Counted from the stretch's first letter, positions 34,745 through 43,518 are shown. The stretch is DNA of 64,000 nt from Rufibacter hautae (GCF_008271695.1 NZ_VKKY01000001.1:62001-126000), one strand, 5' to 3'. The notes: a model not told the origin generated them from the letters alone. Numbers and translations are program-made.

Positions 34745-34762
34745 GGAATTGCCCTAAAAGCG

Positions 34763-34793
34763 AAAAGCCTCCCCTAGTCGGGGAGGCCTTCCT
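34763..34793. terminator. hairpin, terminator-like
   Basis: AAAAGCCTCCCC / GGGGAGGCCTT around TAGTC. It is a second barrier after the permease gene; no gene on the other strand needs it. Confidence 0.6.
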
Positions 34794-35320
34794 TATATTG
34801 GTTAAATAATCAATGTCTTTACTCCTGATGTGGCTTTCGCCTTTGTGTTCCTAAACGTACTACTCACGTATCCCTTAAAAAGCTTAACCTAAAGGTCAAT
34901 TTTATTTAAGTTTTAACGTCAGCGATTCGGCCTAGTTTTTACGACATCTGTTTCGCTACACCCTATTTAACCAACATTTATACCTTCTTTAACGAGCCTG
35001 GTAGAAGAAGGTTGCAGCAGTTCCGTAATTTTAACACTGTGGTTAACCGAAATCTTCTCGTTTCAGCCTTCATTTTTGAAAAAGAACCGCAAAAGGCAAA
35101 TTCAGTCACCTACCGTGCAAGTGTAAAGAAGATACTAAAGGCCAAATACCTGAATACTAATCTTCAAAGAACTTTCTAGCATCCACTCATCTCCCAAAGA
35201 TTGTCTGTTTTTTTACCTGAATTTAGAAGTCTGGCGCTCATTATATAAGAGTGCCGGTTTCCTTCGTCCGGCTCTTTTAGGAGCGTGGCAGGAAAGTTCT
35301 GGAAATAACCTTGGATCTCT

Positions 35321-35350
35321 TTGGGGCATTACATCCTTCCCAGACCTTTG
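35321..35350 (+). promoter_or_regulatory. predicted promoter of the PorT-like gene
   Basis: TTG at 35321-35323, a 19-base spacer and GACCTTTG at 35343-35350 (one mismatch), 41 bases before the ATG. Confidence 0.55.
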
Positions 35351-35390
35351 CCGTATCTTTCTAACCTCAATCATTTTCCGATAACATCCT

Positions 35391-35948
35391 ATGAAGAAGT
35401 TCTTGTCCGTTGCAGCCTTGTTTCTGTTTTTCGCTTTGGGAGCCCATGCCCAGACCAGCCTGGGATTGAAGGGAGGTCTAAACGTGTCTACCATCCGGAT
35501 TCCCAACGTGGACATTGATCCCCGGTTAGGCGTTCATTTTGGCGGCTTTGCCTCCACTCCTATCTCCAGCAGATTTGCGTTGCAGCCAGAGATAGTTTAT
35601 TCGCAGCAAGGGGTGAAGGCCAACCAGTACACCTATACTTACCACTACCTGAACGTGCCGCTTATCTTCAAGGGCACCATCTCCGGCGGACTTCATCTGC
35701 AGGTAGGACCTCAGTTTGGCATCCTGCTGGCTGCCGATCGCAAAGAAGGCAGAACTACCCTGGACATCACCGATTCCCGGAACCGGTACGATGGCGCCAT
35801 TGCCCTAGGTTTGGGATATGACGTAAGTGCCTGGCAGATTTCGGCCCGCTATAACCTGGGTCTCTCCGACGTGCGTGACGGCAGCGACAACGGCATCAAT
35901 CACACGAACAATGTTTTCCAATTGTCTTTGGGTTATAAGTTCAGATAG
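35391..35948 (+). CDS. PorT-like outer-membrane beta-barrel protein
   Basis: 185 residues. The signal peptide ends GAHAQ (residue 21), then LGLKGGLNVSTI, GVHFGGFASTPIS, FALQPEIVYSQQGVK, YLNVPLIFKG, HLQVGPQFGILL, IALGLGYDVSAWQISARYNLGLSDV and a final FQLSLGYKFR. This is the small eight-strand barrel of the outer-membrane beta-barrel (PorT/OMP_b-brl) family. Its job is unknown. It has its own promoter and terminator. Confidence 0.9.
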   Translation: MKKFLSVAALFLFFALGAHAQTSLGLKGGLNVSTIRIPNVDIDPRLGVHFGGFASTPISSRFALQPEIVYSQQGVKANQYTYTYHYLNVPLIFKGTISGGLHLQVGPQFGILLAADRKEGRTTLDITDSRNRYDGAIALGLGYDVSAWQISARYNLGLSDVRDGSDNGINHTNNVFQLSLGYKFR

Positions 35949-35989
35949 AACTTAGTTCCCTTGGCAGGAAATGCGTGTAACTAATATAT

Positions 35990-36030
35990 AGAGCTCCTTC
36001 TCTGGTGTACCCAAAGAAGGAGCTCTTTCG
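35990..36030 (+). terminator. terminator of the PorT-like gene
   Basis: AGAGCTCCTTCT / AGAAGGAGCTCT stem followed by TTCGTTTT. Confidence 0.85.
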
Positions 36031-36065
36031 TTTTCAGGCCATTTCAAGGGAAACAACTTAAAACG
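36031..36065. repeat. palindromic element, copy 18 (35 bases, degenerate)
   Basis: GTTTTCAGGCCATTTC and GAAACAACTTAAAAC ends. It abuts the terminator. Confidence 0.55.
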
Positions 36066-36157
36066 GGAGAACCCATCTTTTCTGTAATTGACAATTCTTA
36101 TGGTTAATCCCTAAATCAGGCCAAAATCATCAGGGTAAAACCCCGTAAAGGCCGGCT

Positions 36158-36193
36158 GTTTTCAACCTGATTTCATAAAAACAGGCCATTTTC
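36158..36193. repeat. 36-base palindromic element, copy 19 (degenerate)
   Basis: GTTTTCAACCTGATTTC and ACAGGCCATTTTC; the final AAAC is lost. Confidence 0.5.
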
Positions 36194-36318
36194 ATCTAGG
36201 CAGCTTAATAACTTATTATCCAGCATCTTACAAGCCAGTAGAAGAATGTGGTAGTCTAGCACTCCTCTCCACAAAGGAAATGAAAATATTTTCTCGTGCT
36301 TTTAGGGGTACGGTCTCT

Positions 36319-36326
36319 TACCTTTG
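36319..36326 (+). promoter_or_regulatory. possible -7 promoter element
   Basis: TACCTTTG, an exact TAnnTTTG match, about 105 bases before the GNAT start. No clear TTG partner. Confidence 0.4.
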
Positions 36327-36431
36327 TCTGGAATTAAGCTGTGGCAACTATTTAAGCCACTGATAATCAGTTAGCTAATTTTATTAGAATAAACTCTACG
36401 GGCTACTGCTAGTCCGCTTGCTTTACTTACC

Positions 36432-36956
36432 ATGACTGTTTCCCCCTCCACCTCAGAACACATCTCCATTCAAACCACAACAGACGCGGGCATTATCAAA
36501 GACCTGGCACACGCCACCTGGTACCCTACCTACGGCGAGATTCTCTCTGGAGAGCAGATTGAGTTTATGCTGACGGAAATCTACTCTCTTGCGTCTTTGC
36601 AACAGCAGATGGAAACTGGCCAGACATTCCTGTTGCTCTCTCAGGGTAGCACCCCGGCGGCTTTCTCGGCCTTCTCGCTTCTGGACGCCGCGGAGCAGCG
36701 GTATAAACTGAATAAACTCTACATCCACCCAGACTTCCAAGGCTTAGGCTTTGGCAGGAGGCTTCTGCAAGAAGTAATACAAAGAACAAAAGCCCAGGGA
36801 GGCCTAAAATTGGAATTAAACGTGCACCGCCAAAACCCGGCCCAGCACTTCTATTTCAAGTCCGGGTTTAAGATTATAAAAATTATAGACATTCCTTTTG
36901 CCCAGTTCACGCTTAATGACTACATTATGGAGCTGAATCTCACTGAGACCAGTTGA
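36432..36956 (+). CDS. GNAT-family N-acetyltransferase
   Basis: 174 residues, cytoplasmic. Acetyl-CoA-binding motif A, YIHPDFQGLGFGRRLL, covers about 97-112 with the Q-x-x-G-x-G/A loop at 103-108. The early block WYPTYGEILSGEQIEFMLTEIYS (about 30-52) is typical of the RimI/YhhY-like branch annotated as GNAT in Bacteroidota. The acceptor substrate cannot be told. The next gene starts 69 bases downstream. Confidence 0.88.
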   Translation: MTVSPSTSEHISIQTTTDAGIIKDLAHATWYPTYGEILSGEQIEFMLTEIYSLASLQQQMETGQTFLLLSQGSTPAAFSAFSLLDAAEQRYKLNKLYIHPDFQGLGFGRRLLQEVIQRTKAQGGLKLELNVHRQNPAQHFYFKSGFKIIKIIDIPFAQFTLNDYIMELNLTETS

Positions 36957-37025
36957 TTTTTGTCCCCCGGCAAACAGTAATAGCATATTGGCTTATTCTA
37001 CTAAATATTGTAATATTTATTACTT

Positions 37026-38066
37026 ATGTTTTACAGCCGTATTGTAAAAGTTACATTAATACTAGGAATTATTCTCAACAGCTCTGTTTCTGGATATTCT
37101 TGGGGTTTCTTCGGGCATAAGGTAATTCAGCAGTTGGCTATTTACGGGTTGCCCAAGAGTATGCAACCGTTCTTCCACCGCAACATGGCGCACCTGGTGG
37201 AGACTTCAGTACGGCCCGACGAGCGGCGCAACACCGATCCGCAGGAGGCACCCCGTCACTTTATAGACCTGGAGGCTTTCGGCGAGAACCCGCTGGAGCA
37301 CGTGCCCCACTCCTATAATGCCGCAGCTACTAAATACAACGCCGACACCCTGCAGAAATACGGCGTGGTGCCGTGGCAGGTGATCAAGATCAAAGACCGG
37401 CTCACGCAGGCCTTCTACCGGAAAGACAAGGACAGCATTCTCTTCTACTCCGCCGACCTAGCCCACTACCTCCAGGATGCCCACGTGCCGTTGCACACCA
37501 GCCTGAACCATGACGGCCAGCTAACCGGCCAGACCGGCTTGCACAGCCTCTGGGAGTCCAAACTCCCCGAGCAGAACCTGGCCCACTACAATCTCAGACA
37601 CGAAAAAGCCCAGTACCTCAAAAACCCCGAGGAAGAGATCTGGAACGTAATCAGGGCCTCGCACCAGTTAGTACCGCAGCTGCTGGCCGTTGAAAAACAG
37701 GTAAGCCAGAATTTCACCGAAGCCACCAAATACACCACCTCTGAGCGCAACGGCCGCACCCGCAAGAACTACACAGACGCTTTTGCCACCGCGTACAACC
37801 AGGCACTGGGCACCATGGTGCAAGACCGCATGCGCGCCTCGGCTGAGAAAACGGCCGCGTTCTGGTACACCTGCTGGGTAGACGGCGGAAAGCCAGAACT
37901 CAGCGAGTTGCTATCCACGCCGCGCACCAAAGAAGAGACCAAACAACTGAAGCAGGAACTCAAATCCTGGAAGAAAGGCACTCTGCAGGAGAAAGACCTG
38001 CTACTCACCAAAATCAAACTTTCCCTCATGAACGTGGTGAAGTGGATCAATGAGTCTTACGCCTAA
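37026..38066 (+). CDS. zinc-dependent phospholipase C / S1-P1 nuclease-fold protein
   Basis: 346 residues. A signal peptide ends VSGYS, so cleavage would expose Trp26 as the first residue (WGFFGHK). That matches PLC and S1/P1 nucleases, where the amino group and carbonyl of Trp1 bind zinc. Further metal ligands fit: His31, APRHFIDLE (His78), SADLAHYLQDAHVPLH (Asp144, His147, Asp151, His157) and GLHSLWE (His173, Glu177). It should be a secreted or periplasmic hydrolase of phospholipid or nucleic acid; which one is not clear. The sequence upstream is very AT-rich. Confidence 0.85.
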   Translation: MFYSRIVKVTLILGIILNSSVSGYSWGFFGHKVIQQLAIYGLPKSMQPFFHRNMAHLVETSVRPDERRNTDPQEAPRHFIDLEAFGENPLEHVPHSYNAAATKYNADTLQKYGVVPWQVIKIKDRLTQAFYRKDKDSILFYSADLAHYLQDAHVPLHTSLNHDGQLTGQTGLHSLWESKLPEQNLAHYNLRHEKAQYLKNPEEEIWNVIRASHQLVPQLLAVEKQVSQNFTEATKYTTSERNGRTRKNYTDAFATAYNQALGTMVQDRMRASAEKTAAFWYTCWVDGGKPELSELLSTPRTKEETKQLKQELKSWKKGTLQEKDLLLTKIKLSLMNVVKWINESYA

Positions 38067-38134
38067 GCCAAACCTTGCCCCTTCTTTTTTAACTTGATAC
38101 TGAAAGGCCTGCCTGAAATCTGAGGTGAAACCCG

Positions 38135-38142
38135 TACTTTTG
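38135..38142 (+). promoter_or_regulatory. -7 promoter element of the deoxynucleoside kinase gene
   Basis: TACTTTTG fits TAnnTTTG exactly, 32 bases before the ATG. A -33 TTG is not evident. Confidence 0.5.
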
Positions 38143-38174
38143 CGATCCGCGTTTAACAACAGTAGAAAGAGCAC

Positions 38175-38789
38175 ATGCATATTGCAATAGTAGGCAACAT
38201 TGGGGCCGGCAAAACCACCCTGGCTACCAAGCTGGCCCAACATTATAAGTGGGATGTTTTCCTGGAAGCCGTAGACAACAACCCTTACCTCAAAGATTTT
38301 TATGAAGACATGCCGCGTTGGGCGTTCCATCTGCAGGTCTTCTTCCTCAACAGCCGCTTCAACCAGGTCCTGCAGATCAATGAGCGCACCAACGGCGTCA
38401 TCCAGGACCGCACCATTTACGAAGACGCCTTCATCTTCGCCAAGAACCTGCACCATTCCGGCATGATGAGCGACCGCGATTACCAGAACTACTTTAACCT
38501 TTTTGAGTCTATGACCAAGATGGTGAAAGCCCCGGACCTGCTGGTATACCTTAAAGCCGACCTCCCCAAATTGATTGGCCAGATCCAGAAACGCGGACGT
38601 GACTACGAAGACAATATTTCGTTGGCTTACCTCAAAAACCTGAACGAGCACTATGACCAATGGATTGCCGGCTACCAACACGGTAAACTGCTAGTGGTGG
38701 ACGTAAACCAGATGGATTTCGTGCAGAACCCCGAGGACTTGGGCGTGATCATTGACCGTATCAATATTGAGCTGTTCGGGTTGTTTTAA
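38175..38789 (+). CDS. deoxynucleoside kinase
   Basis: 204 residues. P-loop GNIGAGKTT (7-15), substrate Glu31, QDRTIYED (Arg79, the DRS/DRT motif) and a LID-like KRGRDYEDNIS (about 139-149). The enzyme phosphorylates deoxynucleosides with ATP in nucleotide salvage; Bacteroidota and Firmicutes members prefer dA or dG, but this is not proven here. It has its own promoter and ends in a long palindromic terminator. Confidence 0.9.
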   Translation: MHIAIVGNIGAGKTTLATKLAQHYKWDVFLEAVDNNPYLKDFYEDMPRWAFHLQVFFLNSRFNQVLQINERTNGVIQDRTIYEDAFIFAKNLHHSGMMSDRDYQNYFNLFESMTKMVKAPDLLVYLKADLPKLIGQIQKRGRDYEDNISLAYLKNLNEHYDQWIAGYQHGKLLVVDVNQMDFVQNPEDLGVIIDRINIELFGLF

Positions 38790-38818
38790 ACCATTGACGC
38801 TTGTTATCACTGGGGCCT

Positions 38819-38854
38819 GTTTAGAGGCTGTTTTCTGCAAAACAGCCCCTAAAC
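38819..38854. repeat. 36-base palindromic element, copy 20, terminator-like
   Basis: GTTTAGAGGCTGTTTT and AAAACAGCCCCTAAAC, extended by outer arms GGGGCCT (from 38812) and AGGCCCC (to 38861), then a run of eight Ts: a complete intrinsic terminator for the kinase gene. Confidence 0.93.
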
Positions 38855-39038
38855 AGGCCCCGGCTTTTTTTTAACGAGAGTTTGACCTCTGCCAAGTCAA
38901 CCTTTGAACAAAGGTTCTTCCTGCCCAACTACTAAGATTTCACAGAGAAAATCAGGTTCATATTACACGGAGGCTTTCTTCTGGAAACCGGATTCCATCC
39001 CAAACGGAAATCCCTCGTATACATAGGAAAAAAGCGAT

Positions 39039-39722
39039 ATGAACCCGATCTACCCAAAATTCCTGGCTGCAGGTGCACTCACGCTGGCCCTGTTAGGCGG
39101 CACCGCCTGTGAGCGTACTTCCCCCTCTAACGACAACCCCAAAGACCAGCCGCAGACCCGCGCGGAACAGGACTTAGCGGAATTACGGGAGTGGATGCGA
39201 GATAAAACCGACAGCACCGGCAGAAATGACAGTGACACCACCAAAAGAGGTGCCCGCATCAGAGAGGAGTTCCGGGAGAAGACCGCGCAGCTGGACACCA
39301 AAATGGATAGCCTCTCGGCCAAATCCAAAGCCGAGTACAAAGAGCTGAGAAGGAAGTACGAGAACTGGGAAACCCGCAACCAACAGCGTAGCGCCATGCC
39401 CCTAAACCAGCAAACCCTGCAACGCTTTGAAGAAGAACTTTTCGGGTCTGCGAATGCTTTGGATGCGCAGTTGACGGCCGCGCAGATGCGGGAGGTGTAC
39501 ACCCAATTCCTGCAGAACGTACGGGCCCGCCGCACCACCTGGACCGCCGCAGACTGGGATTATGTAGATGAGATTTACAGCCGATTGAACCAGAAAAAAG
39601 ACCAGGTAGAAGATCAGATTCCGGGCCAGGACAAACTCAAGATCAAAGCCCTGCAAGCCGAGTACCTGACGCTGGAAACCACCAAAGACGCCAAAGACCT
39701 GGCCAGAGAGATAAAGCAATAG
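39039..39722 (+). CDS. exported helical protein, probable lipoprotein, paralogue of 30734
   Basis: 227 residues. N-terminal signal with GGTAC (Cys24) as a likely but imperfect lipobox. A charged helical chain follows (REEFREKTAQLDTKMDSLSAKSKAEYKELRRKYENWE). The shared block MREVYTQFLQNVRARRTTWTAADWDYVDE and the early EQDLAELREWM tie it to the protein at 30734. Similar length and order argue for one family scattered on the genome. Function unknown. It is convergent with the 39750 gene (27 bases apart). Confidence 0.7.
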   Translation: MNPIYPKFLAAGALTLALLGGTACERTSPSNDNPKDQPQTRAEQDLAELREWMRDKTDSTGRNDSDTTKRGARIREEFREKTAQLDTKMDSLSAKSKAEYKELRRKYENWETRNQQRSAMPLNQQTLQRFEEELFGSANALDAQLTAAQMREVYTQFLQNVRARRTTWTAADWDYVDEIYSRLNQKKDQVEDQIPGQDKLKIKALQAEYLTLETTKDAKDLAREIKQ

Positions 39723-39749
39723 CCCGCTGGCATGCCCAACGGACTTCTG

Positions 39750-40166
39750 CTAGGCTGGTTTGCTAGGATTGGCCAGCCACGCCTTTGCCGTGGCCAGATC
39801 ATAGAACAAAGACACATTGATCAAGGAGGACAACCGGCGTTGCAGATCCTGGGCGGCAACCAGATCGTGCATGTCGCGGGACAGGACCATGGCCATGTAG
39901 ACCAGCCCGGTTTCCTCCAGATCTGGTTTCCATTCGTACTCCAGCCAGTCGTTGGCCTCCTCCCATTCGCCGGTCACCTCGCTTTTGTCATTCAACAGCT
40001 TAGGGCAGCGTTTCTCTTTTTGCAGCTCCAGGTAGGTTTGGGCCACCGTTACCACATCATCTGAGTTGATGTGACCACACCACTTCACGTAAAACCAATC
40101 CTGCTCCTCTTCATATTTGATGGATATATAAGAGTGCGCGCTCGTGACTGCCCATAGTTCGGCCAT
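39750..40166 (-). CDS. STAS-like small protein, unknown function
   Basis: 138 residues, no signal peptide. The pattern of strands and helices (SYISIKYEEEQDWFYVKWCGHINSDDVVTVAQTYLELQ, then CPKLLNDKSEVTGEW, DLEETGLVYMAMVLSRDMHDLVAAQDLQRRLS and FYDLATAKAWL) fits the SpoIIAA/STAS-like family often seen in Hymenobacteraceae. FYDLATAKAWL resembles the usual FxDxxEAxxWL end. No partner gene is nearby. The role is unknown. Confidence 0.6.
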   Translation of the reverse strand: MAELWAVTSAHSYISIKYEEEQDWFYVKWCGHINSDDVVTVAQTYLELQKEKRCPKLLNDKSEVTGEWEEANDWLEYEWKPDLEETGLVYMAMVLSRDMHDLVAAQDLQRRLSSLINVSLFYDLATAKAWLANPSKPA

Positions 40167-40282
40167 AATCCTGCTTTAAGGTTGCATAGAACGGTAAATG
40201 ATTACGTTGTCAGAAATGTTGTTTGTCAATATAAAATACGTCCTTGAAGCGGTGAATGTTCAAAATAGCCGCATCTGAATGG

Positions 40283-41650
40283 TTAGCGGGCCACCTCCAC
40301 AGGAATCCAGCCGGTGGTGCCCTCCGCGTCTTTCACGAGCCAAAATTCATCCTGCTTAGCCAATACGCGCACCGTAGAATCAGCGGAAATGCTTTTTTGA
40401 GCGGCGGCATCCACGGAGGAAGCCTCCAGCAAAGGCGCCTCGCGGCGGAGCCTAAAATCCTGGATAGGTTTCTCCAGGGTCTCTACCATAGACGCGGCCA
40501 CGTAGCCCTGACGACCATCTGGTAGCAGGACGCGGTACCACGAGGCGGAACCAGCCAGCACCTGCAGAGGTGTGTATTGGGCAAGCTTCTGCAGCGGGGT
40601 GGCCCCGGATGAAGCGGTCTCGCGCAAAGAGGCATTTGGCTTGGCTACGCGCACCCAGTTGCCCAGTTTCTTCTCATCGGCCTGGAAGCCGGCAGGCTTG
40701 GTGCGGTCCTTGAATACATAAGGATAAGGATCTACCGCACCCTGCCCGAACCGGTAAATCCCGAAGTGCAGGTGCGGCGCAGTAGATTTGGCATTTCCGG
40801 TATTTCCCAGCAGCCCCAGCGTATCACCAATGGAGACGCGCTGCCCCGGCTGCACCAGTTGGCTGTCTAAGTGGGCGTAATACAAACTTTGCTGCCTTTT
40901 AAGGTCAGAGAGCCAGACCACTTTCCCGCCGATGGGCGTAGTGTTCACTCTAGTCACCATGCCTTCCACCGAGGCGACCACCGGGGTATTGCGCGCCGCG
41001 AAAATGTCAATGCCTTCGTGCTTTCTGGCTCCGGCATCGCGGTCCTGGCCCCAGAAACTCTGCACTGCGCGGCTGTCTTTTCCCTGCACGGGGAAAGCGA
41101 GCACGGGAGCACTCTCAATGGTCACGGTGTACTGTCCGCTTCTCAAAAGCTCAGGCTGCACCCGCAACAGATGCGGTACTTCTTCCTCAATCTCATATTC
41201 CAGGTCTTGGGCGGTAGTGTCGGCGTTGGCTACCTGCTTGGGCTGGGCCGGATTAGCGACATCGGTCTCAAACAAGTCAATAAACACCTGGGGCACCTCG
41301 CGGCCTTGGGTCTGCACCTTCACGGCCACTTTCTGGCCCTGTTTTACCGTGAACCGGTAACCGGCGGCTAGGGGCTTATCCGCAGGGAAATAGCCAGTTT
41401 CTTTGAACGGAAGCGTGATTGGAACGGGTTGCTGCAGGGCCCGCTCACCGGCGGCTACCCATTGCTTTCCTAAACCGGTTTCGTCTAGTTTAGCGGCTTT
41501 CAGACTGGCCTGGTATTTCTCATAAGGGGTCTGTTTCTTGAAAACCCCGCGCAGCGAATTCTGCGGACTACAGCCCGTGAATACCAATAAGCCACAAAAA
41601 GCGATTAGAAACAGAAAGCGTAAGCGGATAGAAAATATATTGGATTGCAT
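40283..41650 (-). CDS. M23-family peptidoglycan endopeptidase lipoprotein with SH3 domains
   Basis: 455 residues. Lipobox VFTGC (Cys27). A beta-rich N-terminal region (about 75-185) precedes the LytM domain with zinc ligands His211 and Asp215 (KHEGIDIF), His260 (YYAHLDS) and His293/His295 (APHLHFG). The C-terminus carries two SH3b-like segments (about 330-390 and 400-455). Members cut peptide cross-links or activate amidases; all catalytic residues are present. The upstream TTG at 41659 is a less likely start than the ATG at 41650. Confidence 0.92.
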   Translation of the reverse strand: MQSNIFSIRLRFLFLIAFCGLLVFTGCSPQNSLRGVFKKQTPYEKYQASLKAAKLDETGLGKQWVAAGERALQQPVPITLPFKETGYFPADKPLAAGYRFTVKQGQKVAVKVQTQGREVPQVFIDLFETDVANPAQPKQVANADTTAQDLEYEIEEEVPHLLRVQPELLRSGQYTVTIESAPVLAFPVQGKDSRAVQSFWGQDRDAGARKHEGIDIFAARNTPVVASVEGMVTRVNTTPIGGKVVWLSDLKRQQSLYYAHLDSQLVQPGQRVSIGDTLGLLGNTGNAKSTAPHLHFGIYRFGQGAVDPYPYVFKDRTKPAGFQADEKKLGNWVRVAKPNASLRETASSGATPLQKLAQYTPLQVLAGSASWYRVLLPDGRQGYVAASMVETLEKPIQDFRLRREAPLLEASSVDAAAQKSISADSTVRVLAKQDEFWLVKDAEGTTGWIPVEVAR

Positions 41651-41671
41651 CTTAGTCAAGTCTTTAAAAAG

Positions 41672-41725
41672 AATAACCCGGACCTGCCGGAGAAGGTTCT
41701 TTCTCTTCGGCAGGACCGGGTTATT
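41672..41725 (-). terminator. terminator between two leftward genes
   Basis: AATAACCCGGACCTGCCG... pairs with ...CGGCAGGACCGGGTTATT, a stem of more than 20 base pairs with few mismatches. It ends the 41757 gene just before the M23 gene starts. Confidence 0.8.
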
Positions 41726-41756
41726 TTACGCAGGAAGACCTGCGGTGATGCATCTT

Positions 41757-42014
41757 TTATTCTTCTTCTACGCGCTGGTGCGGATGCGAGTAGCCACGGG
41801 CGGCGGCTTCCTCAATCACCTCGTACTGGTCCAGCATCAGGTTTGGGTTGTCTGAGTTGGTGGCTTTCACAAACAGGCCCTCGGGAGTATGGTAGATGGC
41901 GTAATTGTGCAGGCCAAACGGGAAAAGATTGTTGCTGCGCAGTTCCTTGGCGTAGGTTAGGTCTATTTCTTCGCCTCCGGTGGCGGTGATCAGATAGCGG
42001 CTGTGTTGCGTCAT
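41757..42014 (-). CDS. small hypothetical protein
   Basis: 85 residues, cytoplasmic, acidic end (HPHQRVEEE). I recognise no domain (ITATGGEEIDLTYAKELRSN; PFGLHNYAIYHTPEGLFVKATN). It lies between the MOSC gene (119 bases upstream, with a 36-base element in the gap) and its own terminator, so it could be expressed alone. Confidence 0.6.
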   Translation of the reverse strand: MTQHSRYLITATGGEEIDLTYAKELRSNNLFPFGLHNYAIYHTPEGLFVKATNSDNPNLMLDQYEVIEEAAARGYSHPHQRVEEE

Positions 42015-42052
42015 GGCGCGAAACGTATTTAAAAGTGTATGTCCAGTCTAGC

Positions 42053-42088
42053 GTTTCAGAGGTATTTTCATCAAATAAGCCCTAAAAC
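42053..42088. repeat. 36-base palindromic element, copy 21
   Basis: GTTTCAGAGGTATTTTC and AAATAAGCCCTAAAAC. It lies 46 bases after the MOSC gene's stop on the minus strand. Confidence 0.65.
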
Positions 42089-42133
42089 GAGCATCGTGCC
42101 TGTGGCGCAAAGGTAGGAAGATCCCGCGAAAAC

Positions 42134-42964
42134 CTATTCCGCACTGGCGGATGGGCCCACTTCCATCACCAAGATCTTGTCGCCCACTTTCACGGTGCCC
42201 GTGGACAAACCAATCAGGTTCATCCCGAAGATGACTTTGTTGCCTTTCTTCTGATAGGTAGATAGCGTTTTGAGCGGCTCTGTCCCGGCCTGGGCAGTGT
42301 CCTGGTTTATGGTGGTCACGTTGCAGCGGCCGCAGGGCTTAGCCCCGTAGAACAGCACCTCCCCTATCTTAAAGGTCTTCCATTTTTCCTCCACGTACGG
42401 CTGCCCGCCGGTGAACACAAAGTTGGGCCGGAACCGATTGATGGGCACCTGCTCCTGCAGGCGGCTGTTCAGGTCATTCAGAGATTCCTGCCCGATGACG
42501 AGAAACGGGTAGCCATCTGAAAAGCTCACTTTCTCGTTGTGCTTGGCATAGTTGGGATCGATTAATCTTATAGAGTTCTCCGGCATGTACACTAGCCGGC
42601 AGCTGATGCCCAACGCCTCAGAGAACCAAGCATTGGCCTCGGGGCTCACGATGAAGGCAAAGCAGATGTCGTCCCAAATGGTAACCAAGGTGGAGCGGGT
42701 GCTGTTGGTTTCGTAGGGCACCACTAACGGCGTCAGGTCCCGGGTTTTGTGGGTCACCTGCAGGCCATCGGGCGTAAGGGCCACCTGCAGGAGCGCCATC
42801 TCGGCGTATTTGCGCTGGGTCAGGAAAATACCGCTGTCGTCAATCAGCATCCAGCGGCGGTCATACTGCAGGCCCCGTTCCTCTACCTGCGCAGAGGTGA
42901 GGGAGATGCCACTTAATGATTTGATAGGGTAAATATAAATCTCGCTGAGTACTAGTGTTGACAT
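42134..42964 (-). CDS. MOSC domain protein (YcbX/MOSC N-terminal type)
   Basis: 276 residues. The N-terminal barrel (LSEIYIYPIKSLSGISLTSAQVEERGLQYDRRWML) and the C-terminal MOSC domain with KPCGRCNVTTINQDTA, the conserved Cys ligand loop, and the final VKVGDKILV are all present. Members bind molybdenum cofactor and reduce N-hydroxylated compounds together with an electron donor. The usual fused ferredoxin domain is absent, so a separate donor must serve it. Confidence 0.9.
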   Translation of the reverse strand: MSTLVLSEIYIYPIKSLSGISLTSAQVEERGLQYDRRWMLIDDSGIFLTQRKYAEMALLQVALTPDGLQVTHKTRDLTPLVVPYETNSTRSTLVTIWDDICFAFIVSPEANAWFSEALGISCRLVYMPENSIRLIDPNYAKHNEKVSFSDGYPFLVIGQESLNDLNSRLQEQVPINRFRPNFVFTGGQPYVEEKWKTFKIGEVLFYGAKPCGRCNVTTINQDTAQAGTEPLKTLSTYQKKGNKVIFGMNLIGLSTGTVKVGDKILVMEVGPSASAE

Positions 42965-43518
42965 ACGGTTCTACTGATGTGCTGGAGCATCCCGCTCCAA
43001 TGGCGCTACCAAAGATAGGAATGATTCTTACAACGCGAAGAGCCCGCTTAAGGATTTGTACTTTTGTAACAATTTCCTCGGAAGCGAGGCTAATTTTATC
43101 TTTCTTAGAAAACCTCACCTTTTACATAAAGAAACCCTCTTTGGGAGATACGTTTCTCGCCTTGTTTTCCCAAATTTGATGCAAACGAAAAGTTCCTTAC
43201 AAATACATCGGCGTAGCTTCAAGGCGTTCTTAAGCTGTTTCGAGAAAAAGAACCTTGAAACGGAGGCAGACCCAAACTTGCCCGCGGCAACCGGATTTCG
43301 CACCTAGATGAATTGACAGGGAAATCTTCCAGGCCGAGGATTAAGTTGCCGGATTGTGGGCAAATTTTATTTACTTAGAGGAAGGACTTAACTCTTTGGG
43401 CTCCAATTCGCTGGACTTTTATGGCTGCAGGTAAATTGCTTAAATTTTTAGCAATTTGGTTGGCGGCCCACAGAAAAACCGTAATTTTAGCCTACTGAAA
43501 TAAAGAGGAGCGCACGGC
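42965..43518. other. divergent intergenic region, 554 bases
   Basis: Between the MOSC and xseA genes. Short open frames here (for example around 43056-43307) lack start context and resemble nothing. A promoter for xseA is predicted at 43460-43489. No repeat of the 36-base family is seen, unusual for a gap this long in the window. Confidence 0.5.
43460..43489 (+). promoter_or_regulatory. predicted xseA promoter
   Basis: TTG at 43460-43462, a 19-base spacer and TAATTTTA at 43482-43489 (one mismatch), 29 bases before the ATG. Confidence 0.5.

Larger units (their letters stand above)
34649..35390. other. long intergenic region, 742 bases
   Basis: From left: terminator hairpin (34667-34712), 36-base element (34709-34744), a second hairpin (34763-34793), then about 500 AT-rich bases with no open frame of note. 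A promoter for the PorT-like gene lies at 35321-35350. The middle (34800-35300) could hold a small RNA, but I see no supporting structure. Confidence 0.5.
35949..36431. other. intergenic region before the GNAT gene
   Basis: 483 bases: a terminator (35990-36030), 36-base elements at 36031-36065 and 36158-36193, and a fragment resembling a right arm (AAATCAGGCCAAAATC near 36113-36128). A possible -7 box TACCTTTG lies at 36319-36326. Confidence 0.5.

Noticed and set aside
38096-38131. A thirtieth copy of the 36-base element
   Set aside because: The length is 36 and the right end (GAAATCTGAGGTGAAAC) fits, but the left arm lacks GTTT and pairing is poor; left out of the count.
43056-43307. Short frames in the MOSC-xseA gap as genes
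   Set aside because: No start context, no conserved motif, and they overlap on both strands.
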